A stretch of DNA of 64,000 bases, taken from contig NZ_JBEPOK010000001.1 of NCBI RefSeq assembly GCF_040546765.1, positions 2,852,001 through 2,916,000 on the forward strand. The letters run 5' to 3'. Under the pieces are notes generated by a model that ran no database searches, had not been told where the DNA came from, and was given only the letters and a program-made list of their open reading frames with translations. This DNA is from Arthrobacter sp. OAP107. Its GTDB lineage: Bacteria > Actinomycetota > Actinomycetes > Actinomycetales > Micrococcaceae. Made by a program: the position numbers and the translations under genes. Positions 36,673 to 45,230 of the stretch are shown one piece after another. The first letter of the stretch is position 1. Each line of letters begins with the position of its first letter.

Positions 36673-36688
36673 GTTTCATATATAAAAT
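36673..36688. promoter_or_regulatory. class II operator, dyad only
   Basis: GTTTCATATATAAAAT fits the 16-bp pattern GTTTYAYAYRYAAAAT seen at 37894-37909 and 61522-61537, without the CATATATGG companion. It lies between the debranching-enzyme gene (minus) and the IclR gene at 36740 (plus) and could serve autoregulation of the latter. Confidence 0.5.
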
Positions 36689-36739
36689 CAGCTGTGTTTG
36701 CGCCGTGCACTCATGGTGTTGAGAGAAGCGGGGCTCCAT

Positions 36740-37522
36740 ATGGACACCGAGACAAGTGACAGCAAGTACCGGGCGCCCGCCCTGTCAAAGGGACTGGACA
36801 TCCTTGAGCTTCTCTCTTCGGCCGATGACGGCCTGAGCCAATCTGACATCGGCAAGAAGCTTGGTCGAACCACTTCGGAGATCTTCCGCGTACTTATGGT
36901 GCTGCGCGACCGAGGCTACGTGGACCTTGATGAGGCCGAACGCTATCACCTGACCACTCGGTTGTTTGAAGTCGCCCATCGCCATCCGATCATTAGGCGC
37001 CTGACCGCCATTGCCGGTGATGAGATGCAAAAGCTTGCGAACCGTATCAGCCAAAGCATTCACCTGTGCATCCTTAATTCCGGAAAGCTGCTCGTCATCG
37101 CACAGGTTGACTGCCCGGACACCAACGTCAATACGGTTCGCCTCGGCTCACAGATCCCCATCGACGACTCTGCTTCGGGCAGGGTTCTGGCTGCTTTCAT
37201 GGGAGAAGACGAGCTCTCCAACCTGCTGTCGCTTGCCGGGAATGAGACCAGTTCCAGGCGCGCCCGGTTCCTCGCCGACCTGCCCGAGGTGCGCAAAGCG
37301 GGCTACTGCCAAGGAAAGTCACTCACCATTGAAGGGGTCACCAACATCTCGGCCCCCGTCTTCGACTTCACAGGCAAGGCCGTCGCTGCAGTCACCACGC
37401 CCTACATCCACCGCCTGACGGGCACTGACAACATGCCCGTGGACGAGGCTCGAGAGCTGCTCGTCCAAACCTGCAAAGAATTGTCCCGCCGCATGGGCGC
37501 GGGCGTCACCAACGGCAAATAG
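36740..37522 (+). CDS. IclR family transcriptional regulator
   Basis: A 260-residue IclR protein. The winged helix-turn-helix is at about residues 14-75 (SKGLDILELLSSADDGLSQS, TTSEIFRVLMVLRDRGYVDL), and the effector domain follows, with AFMGEDELSNLLSL and GVTNISAPVFDFTGKAVAAV. The start is uncertain: the ATG at 36740 is chosen, but in-frame GTG and ATG codons lie up to 42 bases upstream and none has a strong ribosome site. It precedes the SDR-MmgE/PrpD-MFS cluster and is the natural candidate to bind the class II operators at 36673 and 37879. Confidence 0.9.
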   Translation: MDTETSDSKYRAPALSKGLDILELLSSADDGLSQSDIGKKLGRTTSEIFRVLMVLRDRGYVDLDEAERYHLTTRLFEVAHRHPIIRRLTAIAGDEMQKLANRISQSIHLCILNSGKLLVIAQVDCPDTNVNTVRLGSQIPIDDSASGRVLAAFMGEDELSNLLSLAGNETSSRRARFLADLPEVRKAGYCQGKSLTIEGVTNISAPVFDFTGKAVAAVTTPYIHRLTGTDNMPVDEARELLVQTCKELSRRMGAGVTNGK

Positions 37523-37878
37523 CCCCGAACCACCGCCGAGCTCTTCTGCTCACGGGGCAAAGCTCGCTGCCCCAAGCTATTCTGCGGCACCTGCCAGCCT
37601 AGCCAGGGGACGAAAAGCGATACCGGCCTCCCGGCGCCCGAGGTCACCGATCGGCAACTTTCGCCATCCTGCGTTCTGCACTTGAAGCCCGTCCCAACGA
37701 GCTCCCTGACACCATCAGCCCGGCTTTCATCGGCGCGATAGCCGGCCCCCAGGCAGGAACAGCTCCATTGCCACCCCTCCAAGAGGCCGCGCTCGCGCGC
37801 CCCACGATCTGCCCACCCACCTCCCGGTGCCGGCCACGACTTCTACCAATGAGGAAGCGCGCTATTGACCGGCGCTCT
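37523..37878. other. intergenic stretch, nothing recognised
   Basis: No gene is visible between the IclR stop and the class II operator. A possible -35 TTGACC at 37865 precedes the operator. Confidence 0.5.
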
Positions 37879-37909
37879 CATATATGGAACTCTGTTTTAC
37901 ATACAAAAT
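37879..37909 (+). promoter_or_regulatory. class II operator CATATATGG-N6-GTTTTACATACAAAAT
   Basis: It consists of a 9-base box, a 6-base gap and a 16-base A/T-rich dyad. The same composite with the same gap occurs in mirror orientation at 61522-61552. It lies about 70 bases before the SDR gene, where a repressor or activator of this operon would bind. Confidence 0.65.
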
Positions 37910-37979
37910 ATCGCGCACGTTCTGCGGTTGCCGTCAAGGCCGAAAAGCAGAAGCGTCCGCAGAAACAGGAGGAGTCTCG

Positions 37980-38735
37980 ATGAAGCGATTCGAAGGGCGC
38001 ACCGTCGTTGTGACGGGCGCCGGCAGCGGCATTGGCGCGGCCAGTGTCAAGAGGTTGCTGGACGAGGGCGCCACCGTGGTCGCCGTAGATGTCACACAAG
38101 CCGGCGTGGACTCTGCCCTGGCAGGCGCCGCCGATTCGAGCCGCGTCCACGGTGCTGTGCTGGACGTCTGCGACCATGATTCGGCCATGGCGCTGCTGGC
38201 CGACATGCGCAAGAAGCTCGGTGGCCTTAGCGGCCTGATTAACTGCGCCGGAATCACTGGTGAGGGAAGCATTCTCGATTCCGATCCGGAAAAGCACCGT
38301 CAGATCATGGCGGTAAACCTGGACGGAACAATCAACATGTGCCAGGCATTCGTGTGTGCGGTGAAAGACGATACCGGGCCCCGTGCAATCGTCAACATCT
38401 CTTCGGGCGCTGGCCTGCTTGGCGTGCCCAACAGGCTGTCTTACGTTGCCTCAAAGTTTGGGATTTCCGGCATCACGAAATCAATGTCGCCCGAGCTCGG
38501 TCCCCTCGGCATCAGGGTCAACGCGGTTGCTCCAGGCATGACCAGGACACCCTTGATCGAGTACATGATGGAGGATCCTGCCGCTGTCGCCCGTATAAAC
38601 GCGAAGCATCCGATCGGGCGGATTGGCGATCCGGAAGAAATCGCCGCCGTTATCGTCTTTCTCCTGACCGACGATGCGAGCTTCATGACTGGTTCGGTCG
38701 TTTCTGTAGACGGCGGCCAGACGGCCTGCCTCTGA
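37980..38735 (+). CDS. short-chain dehydrogenase/reductase
   Basis: A 251-residue classical SDR. The cofactor motif TGAGSGIG is at residues 12-19, NCAG near 85, the catalytic Ser in NISSGAG, and the Tyr and Lys in YVASK near 154-158. It ends in VVSVDGGQTACL, as FabG-like enzymes do. AGGAGGAG lies upstream of the ATG. It is the first gene of the second MmgE/PrpD cluster and probably oxidises a hydroxyl of the imported compound with NAD(P). Confidence 0.93.
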   Translation: MKRFEGRTVVVTGAGSGIGAASVKRLLDEGATVVAVDVTQAGVDSALAGAADSSRVHGAVLDVCDHDSAMALLADMRKKLGGLSGLINCAGITGEGSILDSDPEKHRQIMAVNLDGTINMCQAFVCAVKDDTGPRAIVNISSGAGLLGVPNRLSYVASKFGISGITKSMSPELGPLGIRVNAVAPGMTRTPLIEYMMEDPAAVARINAKHPIGRIGDPEEIAAVIVFLLTDDASFMTGSVVSVDGGQTACL

Positions 38736-38912
38736 ACTTCGTCACAAACTTCACCGCCGAACTTTACTCGACAACCTTGCGATCACGGGCCCGAGCCACT
38801 TCATCCAATCCGACCCGTCGCCCCGCATCCGACCTACAAGACCGTTTCGCTGCTTACTCCGATCAGCAGCGATGGGGCATGAAATCTTCTGAGAAACTAA
38901 GAAAGACACGTT

Positions 38913-40295
38913 ATGGCAAACAACCTCGATCTGTCCCACGACCTTGCAAAATTTGCGGCGAATACGCGGTTTTCCGACCTTCCTCCGCAAGCGGTCGAGG
39001 CCGCCAAAAAGAGTCTTCTGGACACCATCGGCGTCATGCTCGGGGCGAGCGGCATGGAGCCGGCCGTTAGGCCCATCATCGATCTCGTCACGGATGCTGG
39101 CGGCAAGGAAGAAGCGCGGATCCTCGGTTTTGGCGGCCGGGTACCGGCCGCGGCGGCGGCCTTCGCCAACGGTACGCTGGCTCATGGCCTCGATTACGAC
39201 AGCCAGACGCCTTGGGGCGCTCACCCGGACAGCTCCCTCGTACCCGCCCTCCTGGCCTTGGCTGAACGCAAAGGCGACATAACCGGCAAGGAACTGATCA
39301 CAGCCGTGGCAATCGGCCAGGAAATGTTCATCCGCCTGCGCTGCAACGTGGGTTGGCACATGGACTGGAACTTGTCATCGGTGGTTGGCGTGTATTCTGG
39401 CGCCGCCGCCTGCGGATCCCTCCTGGGCCTGAACGCGGAGCAGATCGCACACGCTATGGGCATCGCCAGCCTGAATGCGGGCGGCACAATGCAACAGATC
39501 TTTGGCATCGGCACGGATCTGCGCGGACTTTACGCCGGATTCATCGCCCAAAGCTGTGTGAACGCCGTTCTGCTGGCCCAGAAGGGCATGCTCGGGATGG
39601 AGAACCTGTTCGAGGGCGAAGCCGGTGTGTTCAAGGTCTACTTCAACGGGGAGTACAACCGCGAGAAGATGCTCGAGAACCTCGGGTCAGAATATCTCTC
39701 GGCCGGGATGACCTATAAGTACTGGCCAGCGGTAGGTAACGCTCATACTTACATCCACGCTGCCATCGAACTGATACGTGAAAATCCACTCAAGATCGAA
39801 GACATTGAGTGCGTGCGCGTCTACGTCGGAGATTTCGCTGAGCGCATGAGCCAACCGCTGAAGGAACGTAAAGCGCCCCAAACGATGATGGACGCCAAGT
39901 TCTCGCTGCCATTCACCGTCGCCCTGGCGCTCGTCAAAGGCAGCATGAACATCTCAGACTTCTCCACCGACGCCCTCAAGGACCAGCAGGTCCTGGCACT
40001 GGCCGATAAGGTCGAGCCTGTGTTCGACGCGGACTTCAACTGGGACCTGAAATTACCGGCAGGCAAGGTCGAGGTGATCATGCGCGACGGCCGCCGCATC
40101 GAACGGCTAGGAACCGAGGTGCCCGGCACGCCGGAGCGCCACATGACCTGGGAAGAACTCCTACAAAAGTTCAGCGATTGCGCACAGGCCTCGATTCAAC
40201 CAGCGCCCCTTGAGAGTATAAACAAAGCACAAAACCTTCTTACCGTCCTGGAGACCTGCGGGGAGATCACCCCGGTCTTAGAACTGCTCTCCTGA
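38913..40295 (+). CDS. MmgE/PrpD family protein, second paralogue
   Basis: A 460-residue protein strongly similar to the one at 13299. Shared segments include KSLLDTIGVMLGASGMEP, FANGTLAHGLDYDSQTPWG, GMENLFEGEAGVFKVYFNG, KYWPAVGNAHTYIHA and KFSLPFTVALAL. The family includes dehydratases, decarboxylases and epimerases acting on tricarboxylate-like or imino-dicarboxylate acids. Here it is in an operon with an SDR and an ACS-type carrier, whereas the first copy is with an MHS carrier, ALDH and zinc dehydrogenase. The two may therefore serve related substrates. Confidence 0.9.
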   Translation: MANNLDLSHDLAKFAANTRFSDLPPQAVEAAKKSLLDTIGVMLGASGMEPAVRPIIDLVTDAGGKEEARILGFGGRVPAAAAAFANGTLAHGLDYDSQTPWGAHPDSSLVPALLALAERKGDITGKELITAVAIGQEMFIRLRCNVGWHMDWNLSSVVGVYSGAAACGSLLGLNAEQIAHAMGIASLNAGGTMQQIFGIGTDLRGLYAGFIAQSCVNAVLLAQKGMLGMENLFEGEAGVFKVYFNGEYNREKMLENLGSEYLSAGMTYKYWPAVGNAHTYIHAAIELIRENPLKIEDIECVRVYVGDFAERMSQPLKERKAPQTMMDAKFSLPFTVALALVKGSMNISDFSTDALKDQQVLALADKVEPVFDADFNWDLKLPAGKVEVIMRDGRRIERLGTEVPGTPERHMTWEELLQKFSDCAQASIQPAPLESINKAQNLLTVLETCGEITPVLELLS

Positions 40296-40526
40296 AGATC
40301 GGCCGAGCAGCAGCGAGGCTTATGGAAAGCCATTTGCGATCGCGACCCAGAGGTCGCAGGCGATCATAGCGATGCCAGGTCCGCTCTTCCGACGGATCAA
40401 CGAACCACCCCAATGGCCGCCAGGGCGATCCCTAATCTTGGCCATGAACCCATCAAGGACGTCAATGGACGTCGCCAGTCTTACTGACTCAGCCCTCCGG
40501 GGCGCACCCTACAAGGAGGTAGCAGC

Positions 40527-41927
40527 GTGGCTACAAATTCTGTACCGGCCAAAACGGCCGTTGACCGAAAAGCGGTCATCAGGAAGGTTAGACGGACAAT
40601 CTTGCCTGTCGCTTTCCTGCTCTATGCATTCAACTATATGGATCGCTCCTCCATCAGTTATGCCCAATTGACGATGGGCAAGGAGCTGGGCGTCGACGTC
40701 GCCACGTACGGCGCCATTGCAGCCATCTTCTTCATCGCTTACGTGGTGCTTGAGGTGCCCAGCAACATGATCCTCGCCAAGGTCGGTGCCCGCCTCTGGC
40801 TGGCACGCATTGCCATTACGTGGGGCCTGGTCACCATTGGTACCGGCTTCGTGTACAACGTAACGCAGTTGTACATCGCCCGCATCCTGCTGGGTGTCGC
40901 CGAAGCCGGGCTCTTCCCCGGACTCATCCTGTTCCTCACATACTGGTTCCTCAACCATGACCGCGGCCGCGCCATCGGCGCTATGGCACTGGCCATGCCC
41001 GTCGCCCTCATCATCGGAAGCCTCAGCGGCGGCTTTATCCTCGACCATGCGAACTGGTTCGGACTCAGCTCCTGGCGCTGGATCTTCATCCTTCAGGGCC
41101 TGCCGCCGGTCCTCCTCGGCATCTGGCTCCTCCTCACCCTGGCCGACCGGCCGAGGAAGGCGAAGTGGCTCAAGGCTGACGAAAAAGAATGGCTGGAAGG
41201 TGCCATCGCCGAAGAGTACGCCGCCATGCCCGAGGAAAAGCACGACAACGCGAGCGAACTTCGTGCCTTGCGGAATCCCAAGATCCTCTATCTGGGGCTG
41301 ATTAACGCCCTCGCGGGAGTTGCAACGTACGGCATGACCTTCTTCCTCCCCCAGGTAGTCTCCCAGCTGAACCCGTCCTACTCCCCCACCAACATCGGCA
41401 TCTTCGGCGCCATCCCCTATGTTTGCGGTGCCATCGTGATGCTGCTGCTCGTCCGGTACGCAGACATCAGCGGACGACGGAAGTTCATCGTCCTCGCCTG
41501 CTTCGCTACCGCGATCATCGGCCTGATCATGACCGCCGTCTTCCGCGGCTCCCCGCTGCTGGGCATGATCGGTCTCATCCTGCTCGCCTGCGGCGTGATC
41601 GGAAACATCCCGACATACTGGGCTTTGATCAGTGAGGTACTGACCAAACGGCAGGCCGTCGTCGGAATCGCCGTCATCAACGCCCTGGCTTCCGCGGGCG
41701 GGTTCTTCGGCCCCTTCCTCATCGGCAAGCTCGCCACTCCCGGTGACACCATCGTTGGAATGACTGTCCCGATGGTCGCACTGGCTCTGGCATTTGTCCT
41801 GCTGCTCTTCGTCAAAGTCCCCGACCGCACCGGGGCCGGGCTTCAGTCGCCGGAAGAGCTTCCCCAGCCTCCACACCGGACAAGCCCCGGCGTCGGCATT
41901 GACAGGTCAACAGCCAAGCGGCCGTAG
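40527..41927 (+). CDS. MFS transporter, anion:cation symporter type
   Basis: A 466-residue, 12-helix carrier of the ACS subfamily (tartrate, phthalate, galactonate porters). The first loop holds the family's LYAFNYMDRSSISYAQ pattern, followed by the EVPSNMILAKVGARLWLAR segment typical of the group. It starts at GTG with AAGGAGGT seven bases upstream. It lies about 230 bases after the MmgE/PrpD gene and probably imports the organic anion for this operon. A hairpin follows the stop. Confidence 0.93.
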   Translation: MATNSVPAKTAVDRKAVIRKVRRTILPVAFLLYAFNYMDRSSISYAQLTMGKELGVDVATYGAIAAIFFIAYVVLEVPSNMILAKVGARLWLARIAITWGLVTIGTGFVYNVTQLYIARILLGVAEAGLFPGLILFLTYWFLNHDRGRAIGAMALAMPVALIIGSLSGGFILDHANWFGLSSWRWIFILQGLPPVLLGIWLLLTLADRPRKAKWLKADEKEWLEGAIAEEYAAMPEEKHDNASELRALRNPKILYLGLINALAGVATYGMTFFLPQVVSQLNPSYSPTNIGIFGAIPYVCGAIVMLLLVRYADISGRRKFIVLACFATAIIGLIMTAVFRGSPLLGMIGLILLACGVIGNIPTYWALISEVLTKRQAVVGIAVINALASAGGFFGPFLIGKLATPGDTIVGMTVPMVALALAFVLLLFVKVPDRTGAGLQSPEELPQPPHRTSPGVGIDRSTAKRP

Positions 41928-41938
41928 CTTTCCTCTGG

Positions 41939-41973
41939 CGTTGGTCCCGCATCTCCTGCATGCGGGGCCAACG
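41939..41973 (+). terminator. terminator-like hairpin
   Basis: CGTTGGTCCCGCAT and ATGCGGGGCCAACG pair over 14 positions (one G-T) around a seven-base loop, 12 bases after the MFS stop. The T tract is weak (TCGTCGTTT). Confidence 0.6.
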
Positions 41974-42071
41974 TCGTCGTTTAAGGGCGCGTTACCGCCG
42001 ACGTGCGCAAATCCAGCCCGCGTACCGGACATCGGGTTTGCCGGCGGGCAGAGGGGAACCATCACGAGATA

Positions 42072-42101
42072 TTGACTAAGTCTCATAATGCAGGATATCG
42101 T
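42072..42101 (+). promoter_or_regulatory. class I promoter-operator (variant half-sites)
   Basis: TTGACT, 18 bases, TATCGT; the dyad reads TCTC-N7-AGGA, each arm with one change from TCCC/GGGA. The copy at 50314 shares these same changes. It lies about 360 bases before the MFS gene at 42463. The intervening stretch has no gene I can support. Confidence 0.7.
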
Positions 42102-42462
42102 CGAACATGTTCATAAGAACTGTGTGCACCGTCACCGTCGCTGCAGGGGTTGGATTCCGGCCTTACTGTCGCGGCGGAGCGGCAATCTATCGTCCTTGAG
42201 AGTGTCCGGCAGGGCCGAGAGGACCAGTTCACTACACACCGTCGTGTTCGCGCCGTCGCGCACCGAACACCAAGCCAAAGGTAGTAAGACGCATGCCTGA
42301 ACAGTGTCGATCGAATTCATGCGAAGCCTGTACTCTCAGCCCAGCTGATCACACCGCAAGAGCTCTCCCGGAGCGTGCTCTGCTCCCCCTCACCGCCCCG
42401 CGCTCCGCCACAGCTTCCTGCCAGCCACAGTCCCCGGCTGCACGTCCGAAAGATGCTGTCCG

Positions 42463-43866
42463 ATGACCACCAGGCACGTCAATGCGACCCACCGGCTCGA
42501 CAGCCTCCCGATCAGCAAATTCCACCGGCGCATGGCGTGGCTGGTTGGCCTCGGGTTGTTCTTCGACTCGTTCGATAACACACTCTCCTCAGCGGTGCTG
42601 GCCTCCATGCTGCCCAGCGGGTTCTCCACGCTTGCTTTGAATTCGCTGTTCCTGTCAGCCACATTCGCCGGCCTGGCAACTGGAGCGGCATTTTCCGGCT
42701 GGCTCAGCGACCGGATCGGACGAGGCTTCGCGTTCCAGTTCAGCCTTGGCCTGTTCGGAATCCTGGCACTGGCTGCGGCCTTTGCACCCAACATTGAAGT
42801 GCTCATCGGCCTGCGGCTCGTGATGGCCATCGGCATGGGCGCTGAATACGTGATCTGCTACGGGATGATCACCGAGTTCTTCCCGCGTTCCCACCGCGGC
42901 AGGTACCTGGGCCTGCTCGGGGTTTTTGGCGGATTCGGCGTCTCGCTGTCCTCGCTCGTCGGCTTCCTGGTCATTCCCGCGTTTTCGTGGCGGGCAATGT
43001 TCATCATCGGCGGCATCGGCGCCCTGATCGCGTGGTGGCTGCGCCGTAATATGCCGGAGTCTCCCCGTTGGCTGGAGTCCCGCGGCCGCTACGAGGAGGC
43101 CGAAGCAGCCCTGCAGAAGATTGAGAAGGAGTCCGGCGTTTCCAGCCCGACCATCCCTGCGGCACCTGTCGTGAACCACGCGGCCGGCGGCGCGGACCAG
43201 AAAACTGACTACGTCCCCATCACGGTGCTCTTCTCACGGGCTGTGATCCGGCGGACCCTGCTGGCCCTGGTCCTGACCGTCATCTGCCTGTTCGGCTCCT
43301 ACTCCGTGACCGGCTGGATGCCCACCTTCTTCGTCAAGCAGGGGATGACCGTGACATCCTCCCTGGGATTCAACGCAGCCATCATGTCCGGCTACGTCGC
43401 AGGCCCCCTGCTGTGCATGCTGCTGGCAGACCGCCTCGGACGCCGCCGCAGCATCGTGATCTCCGGAACGCTTGCAGCGATCTTCGCTGGCATCTACCCC
43501 TTCATGACGCAACCTGCACTGATCATCACGGTCGGCTTCATCCTGGTCGCCATGGCCGCGTCGTTCCTGACCATGTGCCTGGGCACCGTGCCGGAGTTCT
43601 TCCCGACCGCCTTCCGCTTCCGCGGCGGTGGCCTTGCACAGACCGTAGGCCGCGTCTGCCTAATCGCCTCCCCCTTCATCGTCCTGGGGCTGTTCACCAG
43701 CTTTGGAATTGTTGGAGTCATCCTGACTGTTTCAGGCTTCTACATCGCCGCCACGGTGATCTTCGCGGCCGCCCGGGTGGACACCTCCTCGGAGGCGCTG
43801 GCACACATCGCTCCTCCCGGCGACACCGCCGACGCAGATGCCGAAGAGCCCAAGGCCCACGCATGA
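42463..43866 (+). CDS. MFS transporter (sugar/aromatic acid porter type)
   Basis: A 467-residue, 12-helix carrier. The loop 2-3 motif is SGWLSDRIGRGFAFQ, the helix 5 end has the MPESPRWLESRGRYEEAE segment typical of the SP/AAHS families, and loop 8-9 has LADRLGRRRSIV. The protein ends in an acidic tail. It heads a run of genes, followed by zinc dehydrogenase, ALDH and PEP-mutase-family enzymes on the same strand, under a class I promoter. Substrate not determinable. Confidence 0.92.
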   Translation: MTTRHVNATHRLDSLPISKFHRRMAWLVGLGLFFDSFDNTLSSAVLASMLPSGFSTLALNSLFLSATFAGLATGAAFSGWLSDRIGRGFAFQFSLGLFGILALAAAFAPNIEVLIGLRLVMAIGMGAEYVICYGMITEFFPRSHRGRYLGLLGVFGGFGVSLSSLVGFLVIPAFSWRAMFIIGGIGALIAWWLRRNMPESPRWLESRGRYEEAEAALQKIEKESGVSSPTIPAAPVVNHAAGGADQKTDYVPITVLFSRAVIRRTLLALVLTVICLFGSYSVTGWMPTFFVKQGMTVTSSLGFNAAIMSGYVAGPLLCMLLADRLGRRRSIVISGTLAAIFAGIYPFMTQPALIITVGFILVAMAASFLTMCLGTVPEFFPTAFRFRGGGLAQTVGRVCLIASPFIVLGLFTSFGIVGVILTVSGFYIAATVIFAAARVDTSSEALAHIAPPGDTADADAEEPKAHA

Positions 43867-43950
43867 CCCAACGACGGCGGCGGATACGCTTGCGGCTCCG
43901 CTGACTTCCGCGACAGCCGGCCACCAGGCCTGAATATCTACCAACTAAGC

Positions 43951-43991
43951 CTGACGTCCTCGGACCTGACTTATCGGTCCGAGGACGTCAG
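43951..43991. repeat. 16-bp perfect inverted repeat
   Basis: CTGACGTCCTCGGACC and GGTCCGAGGACGTCAG flank a nine-base loop, 85 bases after the MFS stop. There is no T tract on either strand, so it is either a transcript-end stabiliser or an operator. TTGGCGGCCAA-type sequence follows at 43996. Confidence 0.65.
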
Positions 43992-44168
43992 ATCCATTGG
44001 CCGCCAATGTCCACCAACGCAGCACCACCGGGGACTGCGCCCCAATCCACTGAATGTGACGCCAACCCCCTCCAGGTCAGGGAGGCCTTGGCGCAACAAC
44101 TCCGATGCAGAATGTACCCGAGGCGTCACCGATGCCATCCATCTCCTGACCATCAAGGAGCAGTAGTT

Positions 44169-45197
44169 ATGAAAGCCGTTGTTTTTCAAGGCGAGGGCAG
44201 GCTCGAGATCCGCGACTATCCGGACCCCGTACCCGGGCCGGATGAAGTGGTAATCCGCATCAAGGCCTCCGGCATGTGCGGAAGCGACCTCCACCACCTC
44301 CACGGCCCTATCCGTACCGGCTCAGAGTTGGTCATCGAGGGGCACGAACCATGCGGGGTCGTGGAGATTGTCGGCGACGCCGTCAGGCCGAGCGAGGCCA
44401 AGGTAGGCGACCGGGTCATGGTCCACCACTACGACGGATGCCGCACCTGCCAATACTGCCGTTCCGGCTGGACCCAGTACTGCCCCAACGCACGCATCGT
44501 CTACGGCGGACTGAACGGAGACGGCGGGCACGCCGATTTCATGAAGGTCCCCGCACACACCCTGATCAAACTGCCGGACTCACTCTCCTTTAAGACCGGT
44601 GCAGCCATCTCATGCGGCACCGGAACGGCCTTCGCCGCGATCAAAAGGGTCGACCTGTCCGCCGACGAGACCGTCGCAGTCTTCGGTCAAGGGCCTGTCG
44701 GACTGAGCGTCACCCTGCTGGCCAAAGCCTTCGGAGCCAGGGTCATTGCAGTGGACGTGGAGCCTTCACGTCTGGACATGGCCAAGCAGTTCGGCGCCGA
44801 CCACGTCGTCGACTCCCGGGAACAGGACCCTGTTGAAGCCATCCGCGAGCTGACCCGGCGCGGTGAAGGGGCGGATAAAACCGTCGAGTGCAGCGCCATC
44901 CCCGCCGTGCGCCGCCAAGCGATTCAGGCAGCCCGGCCGTGGGGGACCGCATGCATGGTCGGAGTCTTCGGCAAGATTGACCTGGACAGCGAAGAACTCA
45001 TCCATCTGCACAAGACCGTCCTCGGGTCGCTCACGTTCAGCAAGAACCAGCAGGAAGACTGCGCCCAGTTCGTCGCCGAACGGGGCCTGGACGTGGAGTC
45101 CCTGTTCACCGATGAGTTCCGTCTTGCTGAGGCCGAGAAGGCCTATGAGCTGTTCGATCAGCGCAAGATCGGAAAAGGCGTCTTCATCTTCGATTGA
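44169..45197 (+). CDS. zinc-dependent alcohol dehydrogenase
   Basis: A 342-residue medium-chain dehydrogenase. SGMCGSDLHHLHG near residue 36 carries a catalytic-zinc Cys, GHEPCGVV follows, CRTCQYCRSGWTQYC near 92-106 holds the structural zinc, and FGQGPVGLSVTLLAKAFG is the cofactor loop. It is a close paralogue of the enzyme at 17809. It is 33 bases before an ALDH gene, so the two probably act in sequence on one alcohol. Confidence 0.93.
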   Translation: MKAVVFQGEGRLEIRDYPDPVPGPDEVVIRIKASGMCGSDLHHLHGPIRTGSELVIEGHEPCGVVEIVGDAVRPSEAKVGDRVMVHHYDGCRTCQYCRSGWTQYCPNARIVYGGLNGDGGHADFMKVPAHTLIKLPDSLSFKTGAAISCGTGTAFAAIKRVDLSADETVAVFGQGPVGLSVTLLAKAFGARVIAVDVEPSRLDMAKQFGADHVVDSREQDPVEAIRELTRRGEGADKTVECSAIPAVRRQAIQAARPWGTACMVGVFGKIDLDSEELIHLHKTVLGSLTFSKNQQEDCAQFVAERGLDVESLFTDEFRLAEAEKAYELFDQRKIGKGVFIFD

Positions 45198-45230
45198 CGG
45201 AATGTCAAAGGTCACCCTGGAAGGAATGTC

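Noticed and set aside
40509..41876. 455-codon minus-strand open frame
   Set aside because: Reverse shadow of the ACS-type carrier; very rich in Asp/Glu/Gly as expected for the complement of a membrane protein gene.
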